A stretch of 64,000 bases of DNA from Paracamarosporium sp. OC-R06-R3 (lineage: Eukaryota > Ascomycota > Dothideomycetes > Pleosporales > Didymosphaeriaceae), in contig JACVRA010000154.1 in the NCBI GenBank assembly GCA_019828545.1, forward strand, positions 186,001 through 250,000. Reading direction: 5' to 3'. Under the pieces are notes generated by a model. The model was not told where the DNA came from and ran no database searches. It saw only the letters and a program-made list of their open reading frames with translations. The translations under genes were made by a program, and so were the position numbers. Of this stretch, positions 1-10,147 are shown piece by piece; within the stretch, counting starts at the first letter, position 1, and each line of letters starts with the position of its first letter.

Positions 1-1146
1 GTAGTGTTACTCATCGTTGGTCTGATCATATTCACCTTCATCTCCATGCTTGGCGGCAACCCCATCAAAGACCGCTACGGCTTCCGTTATTGGAAAAACC
101 CTGGGTCATTCGCCGAGCTCTACCGCGAAGGCAATCTCGGTCGCTTCCTGGGCTTTCTGCAGTGCCTCATCCAGGCCTCTTTCACAATCGCCGGACCAGA
201 CTACGTCAGCATGGCAGCAGGCGAGGCAGAAAACCCGCGTAAGGTCATGCCCAGAGCGTACAAGGCCGTCTTTTACCGCCTCACTGCATTCTTCGTGCTT
301 GGGAGTCTTTGTGTCGGCATTAACGTACCGTACGATGATCCAGAGCTGAAAGCTGCGTTCAAGGAAGGGAAACCCGGCGCTGCGGCGAGTCCGTATGTAG
401 TTGCGATGAACCGCTTGCGCATCGAGGGGCTGCCTCACATCGTTAACGCGATGGTCCTCGGCGCAGCGTTCTCTGCAGGAAACTCGTATGTCTACTGCGC
501 TTCGCGGTCGCTCTACGGTCTTGCGCTCGAGGGCAAGGCGCCAAAGTTCATGACGAAGTGCACGAGGAACGGCGTCCCGTTCTACTGTGTTGCTGTGGTG
601 CTTGTCTTCGCTTGCCTGGCGTTCCTCAACCTGGGGAACAACTCGGCTGTTGTTCTGGACTGGTTCGTTGCACTGGTCACAGCATCGCAACTCATTAACT
701 TCAGCGTCATGTGCTTCACTTTCCTGGCTTTCTACAAGGCGTGTCACGTCCAGGGGTTGAGTCGAGACTCGCTGCCGTTCAAGGCCCCGCTGATGCCATA
801 TGCTGCGTATTACGGTCTCGTGGGCACGTTCATCATGGCCTTTGTGGGCGGATACACAGTCTTCATCGACGACAACTGGGACGTGCCCGACTTTTTGTTT
901 GCGTAAGGCCCATTCACCCTCGACCGTGGTTGTTGAAGTAAGCTGACAGGTAACAGGTACATGATGATCTTCATCTTCCCCGTTCTGTATCTCGGATGGA
1001 AGTTCATCAAGAAGACAAAGTACAAGAGAGCGCACGAAATCGATTTGCAGGAGGATCTTGAGGAGATTGAAGAGTACACGAGGAACTTTGTAGAGGTTGA
1101 GGATCAGAACGCGTTTAATAGGTGGATGGATAAAATCTTTGGCTGA
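1..1146 (+). CDS. Amino-acid permease, 3' part (yeast amino-acid transporter family)
   Basis: This is the C-terminal part of a plasma-membrane amino-acid/proton symporter. The reading frame is already open at base 1, so the N-terminal membrane segments lie outside the window. Exons are 1-902 and 957-1146. The intron has a GTAAGG donor, a GCTGAC branch site and a CAG acceptor, and splicing keeps the frame across the junction at DFLFA-YMMIF. Several hydrophobic segments are visible (for example around GAAFSAGNSYVYCASRSLYG and FVALVTASQLINF). The cytosolic tail is acidic and rich in Glu, as is usual in fungal permeases of this family. The family assignment is firm. The substrate is not readable; a Dip5-like dicarboxylic amino-acid permease is one possibility. 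Confidence 0.9.
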
Positions 1147-1465
1147 AAGTAGCTTGTGGATGCTGCGCGTCGGGGAGTCCGTTCTGTATCCGGATCACCC
1201 CGCTGGCTGCTATGGTACCTGCCTGCTTTCTACTATCAGCTACCTTCGATTGCGAGCTTGCAACGTACACAATCTTGGGGTTACATAATCGTATCTCATG
1301 AATATATATCTGATGTATAAGTAGATACTATCCCTTTCACTGATCAAAGGATTCTAAGCTAAAGCCAAACACCCTCAGCTGGATATGAAAGACAAGAACA
1401 TCCAAGACATGGGTATCTTCCCACCGACAGTTAAACTCCAGGACGCCAATAAAGAACTTCCGCAT
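1147..1465. other. Intergenic, convergent 3' ends
   Basis: This short spacer lies between the permease stop and the stop of the next gene on the opposite strand. It is AT-rich in its middle (tatatatctgatgtataag around 1304), which fits overlapping polyadenylation regions. I see no gene in it. Confidence 0.6.
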
Positions 1466-2830
1466 TTAAAACAGGAAAGTTGGTATGTCGTCGTACTTCA
1501 GCTTCTTCTTGTCATTGCGGTCCTGATCCGCTTTACGTTTGGTTAGTCGATCTGCTGTATCCCTGGCCAGAGGATCCCGCTTCGATGCGTTAAAGTCATC
1601 ATGATCCAGAACCGTCGTCGAACGCTTTGATGACGTGGATGGTCCGTTGTCCGTTCGTTTCCTCACAGGTGTATGCAAGAACTTCGTGGGTGGTGATGAA
1701 GGCTGGGCTACAGACGACCTGATTATCTTCGTGGGCGATGATGCTCGATATGGCGTCCTGGATGGAGAAGCCACCGGGATCGATGCTTTGGGGCTAGCAG
1801 CCAGTTCGTCCCAATCGTCCCAAAGATTTCGGCGCTGTCCACGTGCGGGTTTGGTTTGCTTGTTTGATTGTATCGCTGGCTTCGCAAAGACTTTGGGTTC
1901 CCTGGCCGGGACTTCGTCTGCTCGAGGTTTGGACGCGATAGGGAGAGGTGTCTTTATCGCTGGTTGCTTTGGCGCATCGAGGTCGTCGCTATCGGATGCG
2001 CTGTTGTTGGGGATGCTTCTCGATGTTTGAAATGGCCTGGACGTACTCAATGCTTTGATAGTACTCCGCGGCCTCGCTGGTGGAAGAGATGAAATGGATT
2101 TACTTGGTGTTGCTCGTTGCGGAGTCCTGTCATCTTCGCTACTGCTGTCACGTGTCGAGAGTACCTCCCTGATCGCCTTCTTTTGTGTCCTTGCTTGCTC
2201 TTGCGCCTTGCGCTTGAAGTGTCCCTCAACCGATGGCTTTGCATTAGCAACAACGGGCCTTGTAGGAGTCGTCTTCTTCATTTCTTCTATCTTCGCTTTT
2301 AGTGTCTCGTACTCTGCGAGGTGTAGATGCTGCGTGAAAAGCTTGGCGGTTTGCAGCAGCTCATCTTCCACCATCATCCATTCGTCATCACGAAGGTCAA
2401 ACTTATCGACACCCGTGAGCATAAACCTAAGTGTGTCAGGCATGTTCCAGTTAGGTTGGATAAGGGGCTTACTCCGTCTTTGGCGGTGGGAGATCTGCAG
2501 CGATTGGTGGGGGAGAAGATGAGGGCAGGTCAGAATTACGGCTTGACTTTTTGTCTTTGCGTGACTTTGGCGTAAAGTTGGAACGCAATCCAGGAAGCTC
2601 TTCGTCTGAGTCTTTTGTATCTGGAATCTGGTCAACATTCGTGTAGATGTGCACACTAAAAACAACTCACTTGCTTGTTTTCTCTCCTTGTTGGGACTTT
2701 CCAAGACAGTACCGGCGAAAAAATCATCGTCAATATCGGATGGAATGGGTCGCTTCGTTGTCGACTGCTTCATAAGGGACTTGCTGCCGCGCCCTTTGGT
2801 CGCCCATGGGAGCTGACGACGTGGGGGCAT
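1466..2830 (-). CDS. Conserved-looking nuclear-type protein of unknown function
   Basis: I do not recognise this 422-residue protein. Exons are 2671-2830, 2473-2620 and 1466-2426; both introns (50 and 46 nt) have GTGAGT/GTAAGC donors and keep the frame. The start was set at MPPRRQLPW because codons upstream of it look like promoter sequence. The N-terminus is basic and Ser/Lys-rich. A short ordered block follows the third exon start (DLRDDEWMMVEDELLQTA then HLHLAEYETLKAKIEEM), which looks like a helical domain of about 50 residues. The remainder is Ser/Pro/Arg/Lys-rich and probably disordered, with several basic clusters that could serve as nuclear localisation signals. It ends in a conserved-looking tail (KYDDIPTFLF). 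It lies tail to tail with the permease and head to head with the kinase at 3699. Confidence 0.75.
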   Translation of the reverse strand: MPPRRQLPWATKGRGSKSLMKQSTTKRPIPSDIDDDFFAGTVLESPNKERKQASELFLVCTSTRMLTRFQIQKTQTKSFLDCVPTLRQSHAKTKSQAVILTCPHLLPHQSLQISHRQRRSKPLIQPNWNMPDTLRFMLTGVDKFDLRDDEWMMVEDELLQTAKLFTQHLHLAEYETLKAKIEEMKKTTPTRPVVANAKPSVEGHFKRKAQEQARTQKKAIREVLSTRDSSSEDDRTPQRATPSKSISSLPPARPRSTIKALSTSRPFQTSRSIPNNSASDSDDLDAPKQPAIKTPLPIASKPRADEVPAREPKVFAKPAIQSNKQTKPARGQRRNLWDDWDELAASPKASIPVASPSRTPYRASSPTKIIRSSVAQPSSPPTKFLHTPVRKRTDNGPSTSSKRSTTVLDHDDFNASKRDPLARDTADRLTKRKADQDRNDKKKLKYDDIPTFLF

Positions 2831-3698
2831 TGTGTGAGCAACCCGCCGTGTTACTGGCCGGTTGAAACGTGTAGACGTAGAGGTGAGAGTTGACTTGCTC
2901 GCCCCATATCGGGAATGTCCGCAATCACGTATCGCCCAAAACGGAGTTGCAGAGGGCGCGGTTTCGCGTCTACCCACGTCGCGTAATAGCGTCATCACGT
3001 GCCCACGTAAGCATGCTGAAAGTGGTCAAGCGACTCGCTTGCAGACGACGGCAGCGAACAGAACAGGTGTGCGCCCTTCTCGGAAAGAAGGCAGCATTCA
3101 CCACGACAGAAAAGGACCACGTTTCACTTCCATATGCTTCTGCTATGTTCCATTCTGTTTACTCCATAGCCTCCATGGCAACGACCACGCGACCCCGGGT
3201 TAAACTTCGCGTCGTTGCTACAGCGCGAGTACAACACCACACCGTGCACCACGCACCTTGAGCCGTCTCAGGGCGCAATCCGCACGCGCGCTTGCTTGTC
3301 ACGTAACTGTTTTAATTGCCGTCAAACAATAGAATTTCTACTGAGGTTCAGTCTCAACCGCGCCCTGCTTGGGGTTTGTGTTCGCTCTTGCTATTTCAAG
3401 CGGCACCTCACAGGAGTTGCCCCACCCGCGCATCGAAAAAGATAGTTGACCACAGTCATTCAAAGGTTCAGTCGAAGGTCACCCAGCAGTGACTCAGAGC
3501 TTGTTGTACGTTGTCGTCGCGTCAAGCTGCAAGCACTATTTACCTACACCAACTTGGGCATTTTGTGTTCGTTGGTCCTACTGTTAAACGCAATCATTAC
3601 TGCTTTCTGGAACAAGCCTTGCCGTCAGGTGCTCTGGCACTAGATTGACCGAACTATCTGAGTCGGAGAAACTGAATAACTGAAGAATTCCCGGCACG
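2831..3698. promoter_or_regulatory. Divergent promoter region (unknown gene / eIF2-alpha kinase)
   Basis: This 868-nt region separates two start codons on opposite strands. It holds a CACGTG E-box at 2997-3002 and several CGCG/ACGTCGCG stretches between 2955 and 3000. Small open frames occur in all phases and none resembles a protein. The half nearest the kinase (about 3300-3690) is more AT-rich and probably includes its 5' leader. Confidence 0.5.
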
Positions 3699-5708
3699 AT
3701 GTCGATGTTCCGAAGGCCTGGAGACAGCTCGTCCAGTGAAGATGAGGCCTCAAACACACAAGAAGAGACCAGTACTGGTGCAGAGGAAAACTTGCTCACA
3801 AGGATCAATACGTTAGAATCAAGTTCCTCTACACCTCTTTCTCTACCAGCAGGAGCTACACCTCCTCTCAATCGTCCTGGATTGCCTCGAACTAACACTA
3901 GCAATGTTCGAGACTTGCTCTTGCACTCGCTGCTTGAAGACAAAGCTCTTACCGAAGCCGCAGAGCACCTGGGGAAAGGCAAGACCGATCCAGATGTGCT
4001 GGCACTCGCGCAACAGACATACCAAGGTCTCGCCCGACAGTTCTCGGGCCAGATCGATGAAAGCTATGCCAACGAGTCTCACCGCCAGCAACGTGCTACG
4101 GCAAAAGAAGGTATCAATCGAGCCACACGGATGCAGATGACGAGCATCGCTGCAGTTGCTACGGCGGCCGGGACTGCAGCAGCAGCTGGAGTGTCTCAGG
4201 CATTAGTCACTCGCCCTTCTTTCCTCGGTTTCCCGACTGAGAGCTCTTCTCTCTTGTCGCACAATGTGGAGACTCTTAATGACCTTTATCGTCAGCTCCC
4301 GTCATCCGTTCAAGGCCACACTGCCCTGCACAACGACCGCTACGCTCGCGAGTACGAAGAGATTGAATTGGTCGGCAAAGGCGGCTATGGCAAGGTCTTC
4401 AAGACCAGGCACAAACTGGACAATGCATACTATGCAGTGAAAAGAATAATCGTGAGTAACAACAAATTACAGAAGATACGGGAGCGCGGAGACGATGAAC
4501 TTCAATCCATACTCGAGGAAGTCCGATCCCTTGCTCAGTTTGACCACAACAACATCGTTCGATATCATGGTGCCTGGATGGAATTCACCGCTAATGTCTC
4601 TGATGATCCTGAATCGTCTACTGCTAGAGTGACTCGTCCGGATCGCCTCTTGGAGCACGCATCGGAAGCTTCCTTTAGCGAGAGCGTCGCAGACCCGCCA
4701 TACGACAGCTTCAGTGCCATGGGTATAGATGATCCCTTTGAACGTCAGCCGCATGATTCGGCCGACTATATCCAGTTTGAGGACAGCGATACTGGCATGG
4801 CGGCAGACGAGTCGGCTAGGAGTGTTCCGATGAAAGACAAGGGAAAGGGAAAGGCGCGCCGTGGAAGCCAAGCTACGATCGCAACCATCTCGTCCACGAG
4901 GTCGCGCTTGAGCGCTGTCGCGGACGTCGACGAGGAAGATGAAGACATCGAGACTATCCCTCGGAAGCATGAACCGACGTTCGAGGAGTCCGAAAGCATA
5001 GTGACGGATAGCGAAGCACCAAACCAGCTGGTCTCCGCACGCAATACAGGTCCAGTCTTGACACTCAACATTCAGATGTCACTCTATGACACTAACTTGG
5101 CCGCTTTTCTCTCCAAAGAGCACGATACTCCCTGCCATTGCTTCCACCCTTGCATTTCTCTAGAGCTCCTTCACGAAGTCATAAAGGGAGTAGAGTATCT
5201 ACATGCACGTGGAGTTGTCCACAGGGATCTGAAGCCAGCCAACGTTTTCCTTTCCCTCTCAATGGATCACATCCCACCTGCCGGTTCTGTTGATCTTTCT
5301 AGCTGTGCTTCTTGCCCCAAGCGTGCCACTCTTCCCCGTCATGTTACCCCGAAAATTGGCGATTTCGGCCTGGTAGCAGCATTGGGCGAGGCAGCTTCCA
5401 AACCCGTAGGCACCGAGTTCTACCGGCCTACGGTAGTAGGCAAGATAGATGAGAAGCTAGATGTGTTCTCTCTTGGTGTTCTTACTTTTGAGACACTTCA
5501 GCATTTTGGTACCAGAATGGAGAGGGTAGAGGCGCTTATGAAGCTGCGCCGTGGTGAGATCATGGAGGGATTTGCTAAGGATTGTGGCGGTATGCAAGAA
5601 ATGGTAACGAGGATGGTGGCCGGCATGGTGATGGAGAACAGTGAGGAGAGGTGGACTTGTGCGCGCGCACGCTCCGAGATTGTGAGCATTGTTGGAGGAT
5701 TACGCTGA
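3699..5708 (+). CDS. HRI-like eIF2-alpha kinase
   Basis: This is a 669-residue Ser/Thr kinase of the PEK/HRI group, which phosphorylates eIF2-alpha and lowers general translation under stress. It has no intron. The N-terminal 200 residues hold an HRI-like helical block (RDLLLHSLLEDKALTEAAEH near residue 71). The kinase domain starts near residue 218: glycine loop VGKGGYGKV (225-233), catalytic Lys248 in YYAVKR, HRDLKPAN at 508-515 and DFG at 555-557. An acidic, Ser-rich insert of roughly 150 residues (about 300-455) sits in the N-lobe, as is typical of eIF2-alpha kinases. The usual APE/SPE end of the activation segment is not obvious; after GTEFYRP the chain goes directly to the LDVFSLGV helix. 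There are no GCN2-type RWD or HisRS domains and no signal or membrane segment, so HRI fits better than GCN2 or PERK. Confidence 0.88.
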   Translation: MSMFRRPGDSSSSEDEASNTQEETSTGAEENLLTRINTLESSSSTPLSLPAGATPPLNRPGLPRTNTSNVRDLLLHSLLEDKALTEAAEHLGKGKTDPDVLALAQQTYQGLARQFSGQIDESYANESHRQQRATAKEGINRATRMQMTSIAAVATAAGTAAAAGVSQALVTRPSFLGFPTESSSLLSHNVETLNDLYRQLPSSVQGHTALHNDRYAREYEEIELVGKGGYGKVFKTRHKLDNAYYAVKRIIVSNNKLQKIRERGDDELQSILEEVRSLAQFDHNNIVRYHGAWMEFTANVSDDPESSTARVTRPDRLLEHASEASFSESVADPPYDSFSAMGIDDPFERQPHDSADYIQFEDSDTGMAADESARSVPMKDKGKGKARRGSQATIATISSTRSRLSAVADVDEEDEDIETIPRKHEPTFEESESIVTDSEAPNQLVSARNTGPVLTLNIQMSLYDTNLAAFLSKEHDTPCHCFHPCISLELLHEVIKGVEYLHARGVVHRDLKPANVFLSLSMDHIPPAGSVDLSSCASCPKRATLPRHVTPKIGDFGLVAALGEAASKPVGTEFYRPTVVGKIDEKLDVFSLGVLTFETLQHFGTRMERVEALMKLRRGEIMEGFAKDCGGMQEMVTRMVAGMVMENSEERWTCARARSEIVSIVGGLR

Positions 5709-6034
5709 TACCCTCCCATGGACTGATAACGTCCATGCATCACAGTCATGGGATACCCCTTTAGGATTGTAGGATTGTACTGTTCTACCGTATTGGTTGA
5801 GAACGAGGTCATGAGCGTGATGATGGTTTGGTGGACATGGGTAGGAGGATCGGCCTACCGAGCGCCGCTTTGTCGGGGGGTAGCGGCTTGAGTAAAGAAC
5901 GTCATGCACATAATCCCTACACCTTTTTTGACATCTGCCTTTAATACCAACACCGCCTCTTTTGCTGCCCAACACAATGCGCAGTATATCCTCGCTTCAC
6001 TTCTCATAATTTCTTATCTAGTGACGGCGCGGAA
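5709..6034. other. Intergenic, kinase 3' region and carrier promoter
   Basis: This 326-nt spacer lies between two genes on the same strand. I see no gene in it. A short open frame beginning at 5904 is not supported by similarity or by the splice phase of the carrier gene. Confidence 0.5.
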
Positions 6035-7089
6035 ATGTCCAATGGATCGAAGTCGCGCTCGTCGTCGTCCTGTGGGTCGCTGCAGCTTCAAACAGCTTTA
6101 CAACCAAAGCATCGAGGCTACCTGCATATCAACATGAAGACAACTAACAATATGCAGTTCATTTCTTCGCGGGCCTGAGCTCGGGCATGCTCTCCGCCGT
6201 TCTCCTCCAGCCCGCCGACCTACTCAAGACCCGCGTCCAGCAATCGCACCAAAATACGCTCTTCGCTACGATCAAAACGATAGCCAATGGGCCGAACCCA
6301 ATACGGCAATTCTGGAGAGGCACACTACCAAGCACACTGCGCACGGGATGCGGCTCAGCAATCTACTTCTCCAGCCTGAACGCGCTGCGGCGGCGGGTCA
6401 GCGAGCGCGCAATCCTGCTAGCTGGCGACCACGGGAGGACGGGAGACGGACACTCAAGCAGACTACCTAAGCTGAGCAACACGGCGAATCTAGCGACGGG
6501 AGCGGTAGCGCGGACATGGGCGGGCTTCATGATGATGCCAATCACGATACTGAAGGTGCGGTACGAAAGCAACCTGTACTCGTACTCATCACTCTTCTCC
6601 GCCTCAAAAGACATCTTCCGGAAAGAAGGGTTCCGGGGGTTCTTCGCCGGCTTCGGCGCAACGGCTGTCCGCGACGCGCCCTACGCAGGCCTCTACGTCC
6701 TCTTCTACGAGCAGTCCAAGAAGCGGCTCTCCCGCCTCGCTACTAAGATCGAAGAAAAGTCGCATACTCCGCCCGCGAGCCTGTCGTCCAGCACTTCTGC
6801 CGGCATAAACTTCCTCTCGGGCGTGCTGGCGGCGGGCCTGGGGACGACGTTTACCAACCCGTTCGATGCGATCAAGACACGGATCCAGCTGATGCCGAAC
6901 CGGTACTCGAACATGGTGCAGGCGGCGAAGAAGATGCTGAGGGAGGACGGCACGCGGAGTTTCTTCGATGGGCTGGGCATTCGGATCGCGAGGAAGGCGA
7001 TTAGTTCTGCGCTTGCGTGGACTGTGTACGAGGAGTTGATTAGGAGGGCGGAGGGGCGGTGGAGAGAGGGCATCGAGGAGAGGGTGTGA
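6035..7089 (+). CDS. HEM25: Mitochondrial carrier, Hem25/SLC25A38 type (glycine importer)
   Basis: This is a 322-residue inner-membrane mitochondrial carrier, most like Hem25/SLC25A38, which imports glycine for the first step of heme synthesis. Exons are 6035-6071 and 6158-7089. The intron has a GTGGGT donor, a perfect ACTAAC branch and a GCAG acceptor, and joining it restores the expected start of the first repeat ([17 protein letters not shown]). Three carrier repeats are visible with signatures [18 protein letters not shown] and NPFDAIKTR; in the second the acidic residue is replaced, as is common in this family. The [13 protein letters not shown] segment is what points to Hem25 rather than another carrier. 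An A/G tract starts just after the stop codon. Confidence 0.9.
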
Positions 7090-7091
7090 AC

Positions 7092-7143
7092 GAAAAGAAA
7101 AGAAAAGAAAGGGAAAGAAAGGGAAAGAAAAGAAAAGGAAAAA
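7092..7143. repeat. GAAAA/GGGAAA-type purine tract
   Basis: About 50 nt of nearly pure purine on the plus strand, made of imperfect GAAAA and GGGAAA units. It starts three bases after the carrier gene's stop codon, so it probably lies in that gene's 3' UTR. Confidence 0.8.
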
Positions 7144-8398
7144 GCTTGTATGACTATGTGTACGGTGTGGAAGTTGATGTTTACGGCCTTGGGAGGCGTA
7201 TGTCTATGTCTATGTGTACTAGTCTCTCCTCCGTGCTTGGAGTATGACATTTCTTAGAGTTTAGACTGGTTTGCAGTGTATTGCTTAGTGTGTATGAAAA
7301 GTATATCTTCGTCCCATCTATCACGGACGAATCCATCAGACCAGGCTTGCCGTCGCAAACATGGACGGAATTGCCAGCAGCTGGGACAACGGCCCTTTGG
7401 TGGGACCAAGCCGCTACTGTCAGGCACCATCCCGACTTCCCACGGTTCGCAGAGGGTCGAACCGCCGCCGCCTACCTCACGGGCACGGCTGATAGGCACG
7501 TCGAGTGCAAGAGGGATCCTTGGAGGGGGTTTTGTATGTCGCCGGGCGGCCAATCACAGAGGGTGCGACGGCCGACTTCTCCCATGATGTATCCCGGCTT
7601 CGTCATCCGACATGGCCGCTGAGTTGGCAGAGGGCAGCATCGGGAACCTTGCAACGGTTGCAAGACGGCACACTAGGGAGGGAAAACAGGTGCTGAGTGA
7701 TGCCCAGCGTTGGGGATGGAGTGTGTTGTCCGAGGCTGTCACGATGATGGTGGTGGTGCTGCTGCTCCAGAACGGACACGGTGAGCGGCGTGGGCCGAAG
7801 ATGCAGCGCCCCGAGGCAGTGCGGCGGACGGTGAGGGTTTGCAGCAGAGGAACCAGTCTCTTGCGGTCACGCTGCACAGTAGCTGCAGGCAAGGCGTCTC
7901 GTTCAGCCGCGCCAGTTGGGCTCTCGAGATGCCCTGCTCGGCGGGCACTATGACGTACTGCAGGCGCCCGCAGTCAACCCACTACCCAGCCCTCACCTCA
8001 TTGCTACCCTCTACGCCACCCCACCAACCGCCGCCCCGAGCCCACCACCAAGCCTCCAGGACAGTCATCAACCTTCCCTGCCCGAAGCCCAAGCCAGATA
8101 AAACCGCCCCGCCTGCGCGCCGCTGCAACGACACACACTCCCCCTCCACCTTGTTCCGTCCCTTGCCGGCACCTTTATTCTTCGTTGCGACTGCCCGCGC
8201 CGTGCCTTGCGCTACCAGAGTAGCCAGGCCCGCTACCACTGCTAGATTACTGCTGTAATCGGTACGCTATGCATCCGCCCTGCCGTGCCCTGCTTCCGCC
8301 GCCATACTGACAAAAGCCGCAGACGATCGAAGCCGACTTTCCTAGGAGCTGCCCTGCTGCAAGAACCTCTGCTACTGCCCATTTCTGCTTTGCGCGCC
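7144..8398. other. Intergenic region and promoter of the RS-rich gene
   Basis: No supported gene. The left part is ordinary unique sequence. The right part (about 7970-8270) is C-rich and pyrimidine-biased, like many strong fungal promoters. Overlapping open frames of 60-140 codons in several phases look like chance frames in GC-rich DNA. The frame of the next gene is open upstream to 8285, but the ATG at 8399 begins the recognisable protein. Confidence 0.5.
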
Positions 8399-10147
8399 AT
8401 GTCCGAGTACAGCTACGACGACCGTCCTCGGCGTCGCGACCGCGTCCGGGAGCGCGAGCCCGAGTATGTCACCGAGACGACGTACATCGAGCGCGGCGGC
8501 CGAGGAGAGGGGATGCGCGACCTAGTCTACCGGCCCCGCCACGAGGACAGCATCGAAGAGGTCGCCCGCGACTTCCCACCGCCAGGCGGCGAGTACAGAC
8601 AGACAAAGTACCGCGAGACGTACGAGCCCCGCCGCACCCGCTCGGCCCACCGTGACTACGACTACGACGACTACTACCGCAACGACCGGGGCAGGCGCCC
8701 GCGCGACTACGACGACTACTCCGAGTACAGCGACCGCCCAAAGCCCCAGCGCCGCAAGTCCATCGTCGACAACGTCAAGGAGTTTGCCGAGTCCGCAGGC
8801 CTCGGCGGCGTCATCGGCGCAGTCACCGGCCGCAGTCGTTCTCGCTCGCGACACCGGAAGGACCGCGACCGCGGCTACGACAGCGACCGCTACGAGGACC
8901 GATACTACGATGACCGCCGAAGCAGCCGCTACGGCTCGCGCAGCCCAAGCCGCCACGGCAAGTCCCAGCAAAAGTGGGAGCAGGCTGCCAAAGCCGCCAT
9001 CGTAGCCGGTGCCGTCGAAGCCTTCCGCAGCCGCAAGACGCCTGGTCCCTGGACTGGCGAGAAGGGTCAGCGCATCGCTACTGCTGCCCTCGGTGCCGCT
9101 GGTATCGACAGTCTCGTCGACAAGGATCCCGACAAGCACAGCAAGAGACACGTCGCGGAAGCAGCCATTGGCGGTCTTGTTGCTAACCGCGTTGCCAACG
9201 GTCCTCGCTCCCGGTCTCGCGGACGCAACGGTTCTCGCTCTCCCTCACGCTCGCGCTCTCGATCCAGGTCCATCTTCGGCCGCTCTCGCTCTCGGGGACG
9301 CTCACGTTCCGGATCCCGTGATCGCAAAAATGACAACTCCCTTAGTAAAGTAGTTGGGGGCGGAGCAGTTCTAGCAGCAGGCAAGGCCCTATACGACCGC
9401 GTTCGCTCAAAGTCGCGCTCCAGGCGCGAGCGCTCTCCTTCGTACGACAGTGCCGACGAATATGAGCCACCACACCGGAACCGCCGTTCCCGCGGTTATG
9501 ACCGGGGCCGTAGTATGGACGGTGCCTATTCCGACGGTGGGCGCGCTAATTCAGATCGCAGACTAGCAGCCACGGGAGGAGGAGGAGCCCTTGTAGCAGG
9601 CTCGTCACGTGGGAGGAGAGATAGTAGCTCCAGCTCGACGTCGACGACCGACATGGAGCAGAAACGCAAGAAGCTTAGAGGTAAGGAACTCCTTACTGCC
9701 GGGCTGGCCACGGTCGCGACGATCCACGCCGCGCACGGCGTCTACTCGTCCATGGTGGCCTCGGAGAAGCGCCGCAAGCTCGTGGCCGAGGGCGAAATGT
9801 CACCCGAAGAAGCGCGCAAGCGCAAGTCAAAGAACATGCTGCAGGACGCGGCGGCGGTGGGCATCGCCGCGCTCGGCATCAAGAGCGCCTTCTCCGAGTG
9901 GAAAGAGATGAACGAGCAGCGGCACAGCGTCCACGAGCTCGAGCAGCGCCGCCGCAAGCGCAGGAAGATGCGCGAGCGCCGCGAGAAGGAGGCCCGGCAG
10001 AATGCTCTCTCCGGTTCCCCCATGGCTAATCCGTATGCCTTCCCTGTAGCTGCTGCCCCGTATGGTGGGCCCGCGTACGTCGATGCTAATCCTTACGGTG
10101 CGCTGCCGCCGCCGCCTGTGGGGGCTCCTTCCGGGGCGAGGTATTGA
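8399..10147 (+). CDS. RS-rich DUF3824-like protein
   Basis: This 582-residue fungal protein resembles the DUF3824 group; its function is unknown. I start it at MSEYSYDDRPRRR, not at the upstream in-frame ATG at 8285, because the preceding 38 codons look like leader sequence. The N-terminal 150 residues are rich in Arg, Tyr and Asp. A conserved piece follows (KSIVDNVKEFAESAGLGGVI). Long Arg-Ser dipeptide runs occur near residues 175-190 and 270-320, like those of SR splicing factors. Between them lie several short Ala/Gly-rich segments (for example AAIVAGAVEAF, AALGAAGIDSLV, GIAALGIKSAF). A highly basic coiled-coil-like stretch (ELEQRRRKRRKMRERREKEA) precedes a Pro/Tyr/Gly tail. I see no signal peptide. 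No intron is needed. Confidence 0.8.
   Translation: MSEYSYDDRPRRRDRVREREPEYVTETTYIERGGRGEGMRDLVYRPRHEDSIEEVARDFPPPGGEYRQTKYRETYEPRRTRSAHRDYDYDDYYRNDRGRRPRDYDDYSEYSDRPKPQRRKSIVDNVKEFAESAGLGGVIGAVTGRSRSRSRHRKDRDRGYDSDRYEDRYYDDRRSSRYGSRSPSRHGKSQQKWEQAAKAAIVAGAVEAFRSRKTPGPWTGEKGQRIATAALGAAGIDSLVDKDPDKHSKRHVAEAAIGGLVANRVANGPRSRSRGRNGSRSPSRSRSRSRSIFGRSRSRGRSRSGSRDRKNDNSLSKVVGGGAVLAAGKALYDRVRSKSRSRRERSPSYDSADEYEPPHRNRRSRGYDRGRSMDGAYSDGGRANSDRRLAATGGGGALVAGSSRGRRDSSSSSTSTTDMEQKRKKLRGKELLTAGLATVATIHAAHGVYSSMVASEKRRKLVAEGEMSPEEARKRKSKNMLQDAAAVGIAALGIKSAFSEWKEMNEQRHSVHELEQRRRKRRKMRERREKEARQNALSGSPMANPYAFPVAAAPYGGPAYVDANPYGALPPPPVGAPSGARY

Noticed and set aside
106..1035. 309-codon minus-strand open frame
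   Set aside because: It lies fully antisense to the permease exons; its composition is what antisense of a codon-biased gene gives, and the permease family match is clear on the plus strand.
7430..7480. Possible tRNA B-box-like GGTTCG...GGTCGAACC
   Set aside because: No matching A box, acceptor stem or anticodon arm at the right distance. I found no convincing tRNA in the window.
8522..9151. 209-codon minus-strand frame rich in Val/Ala
   Set aside because: It is a shadow of the Arg/Tyr/Asp-rich coding sequence on the plus strand (GAC/TAC codons read as GTC/GTA).
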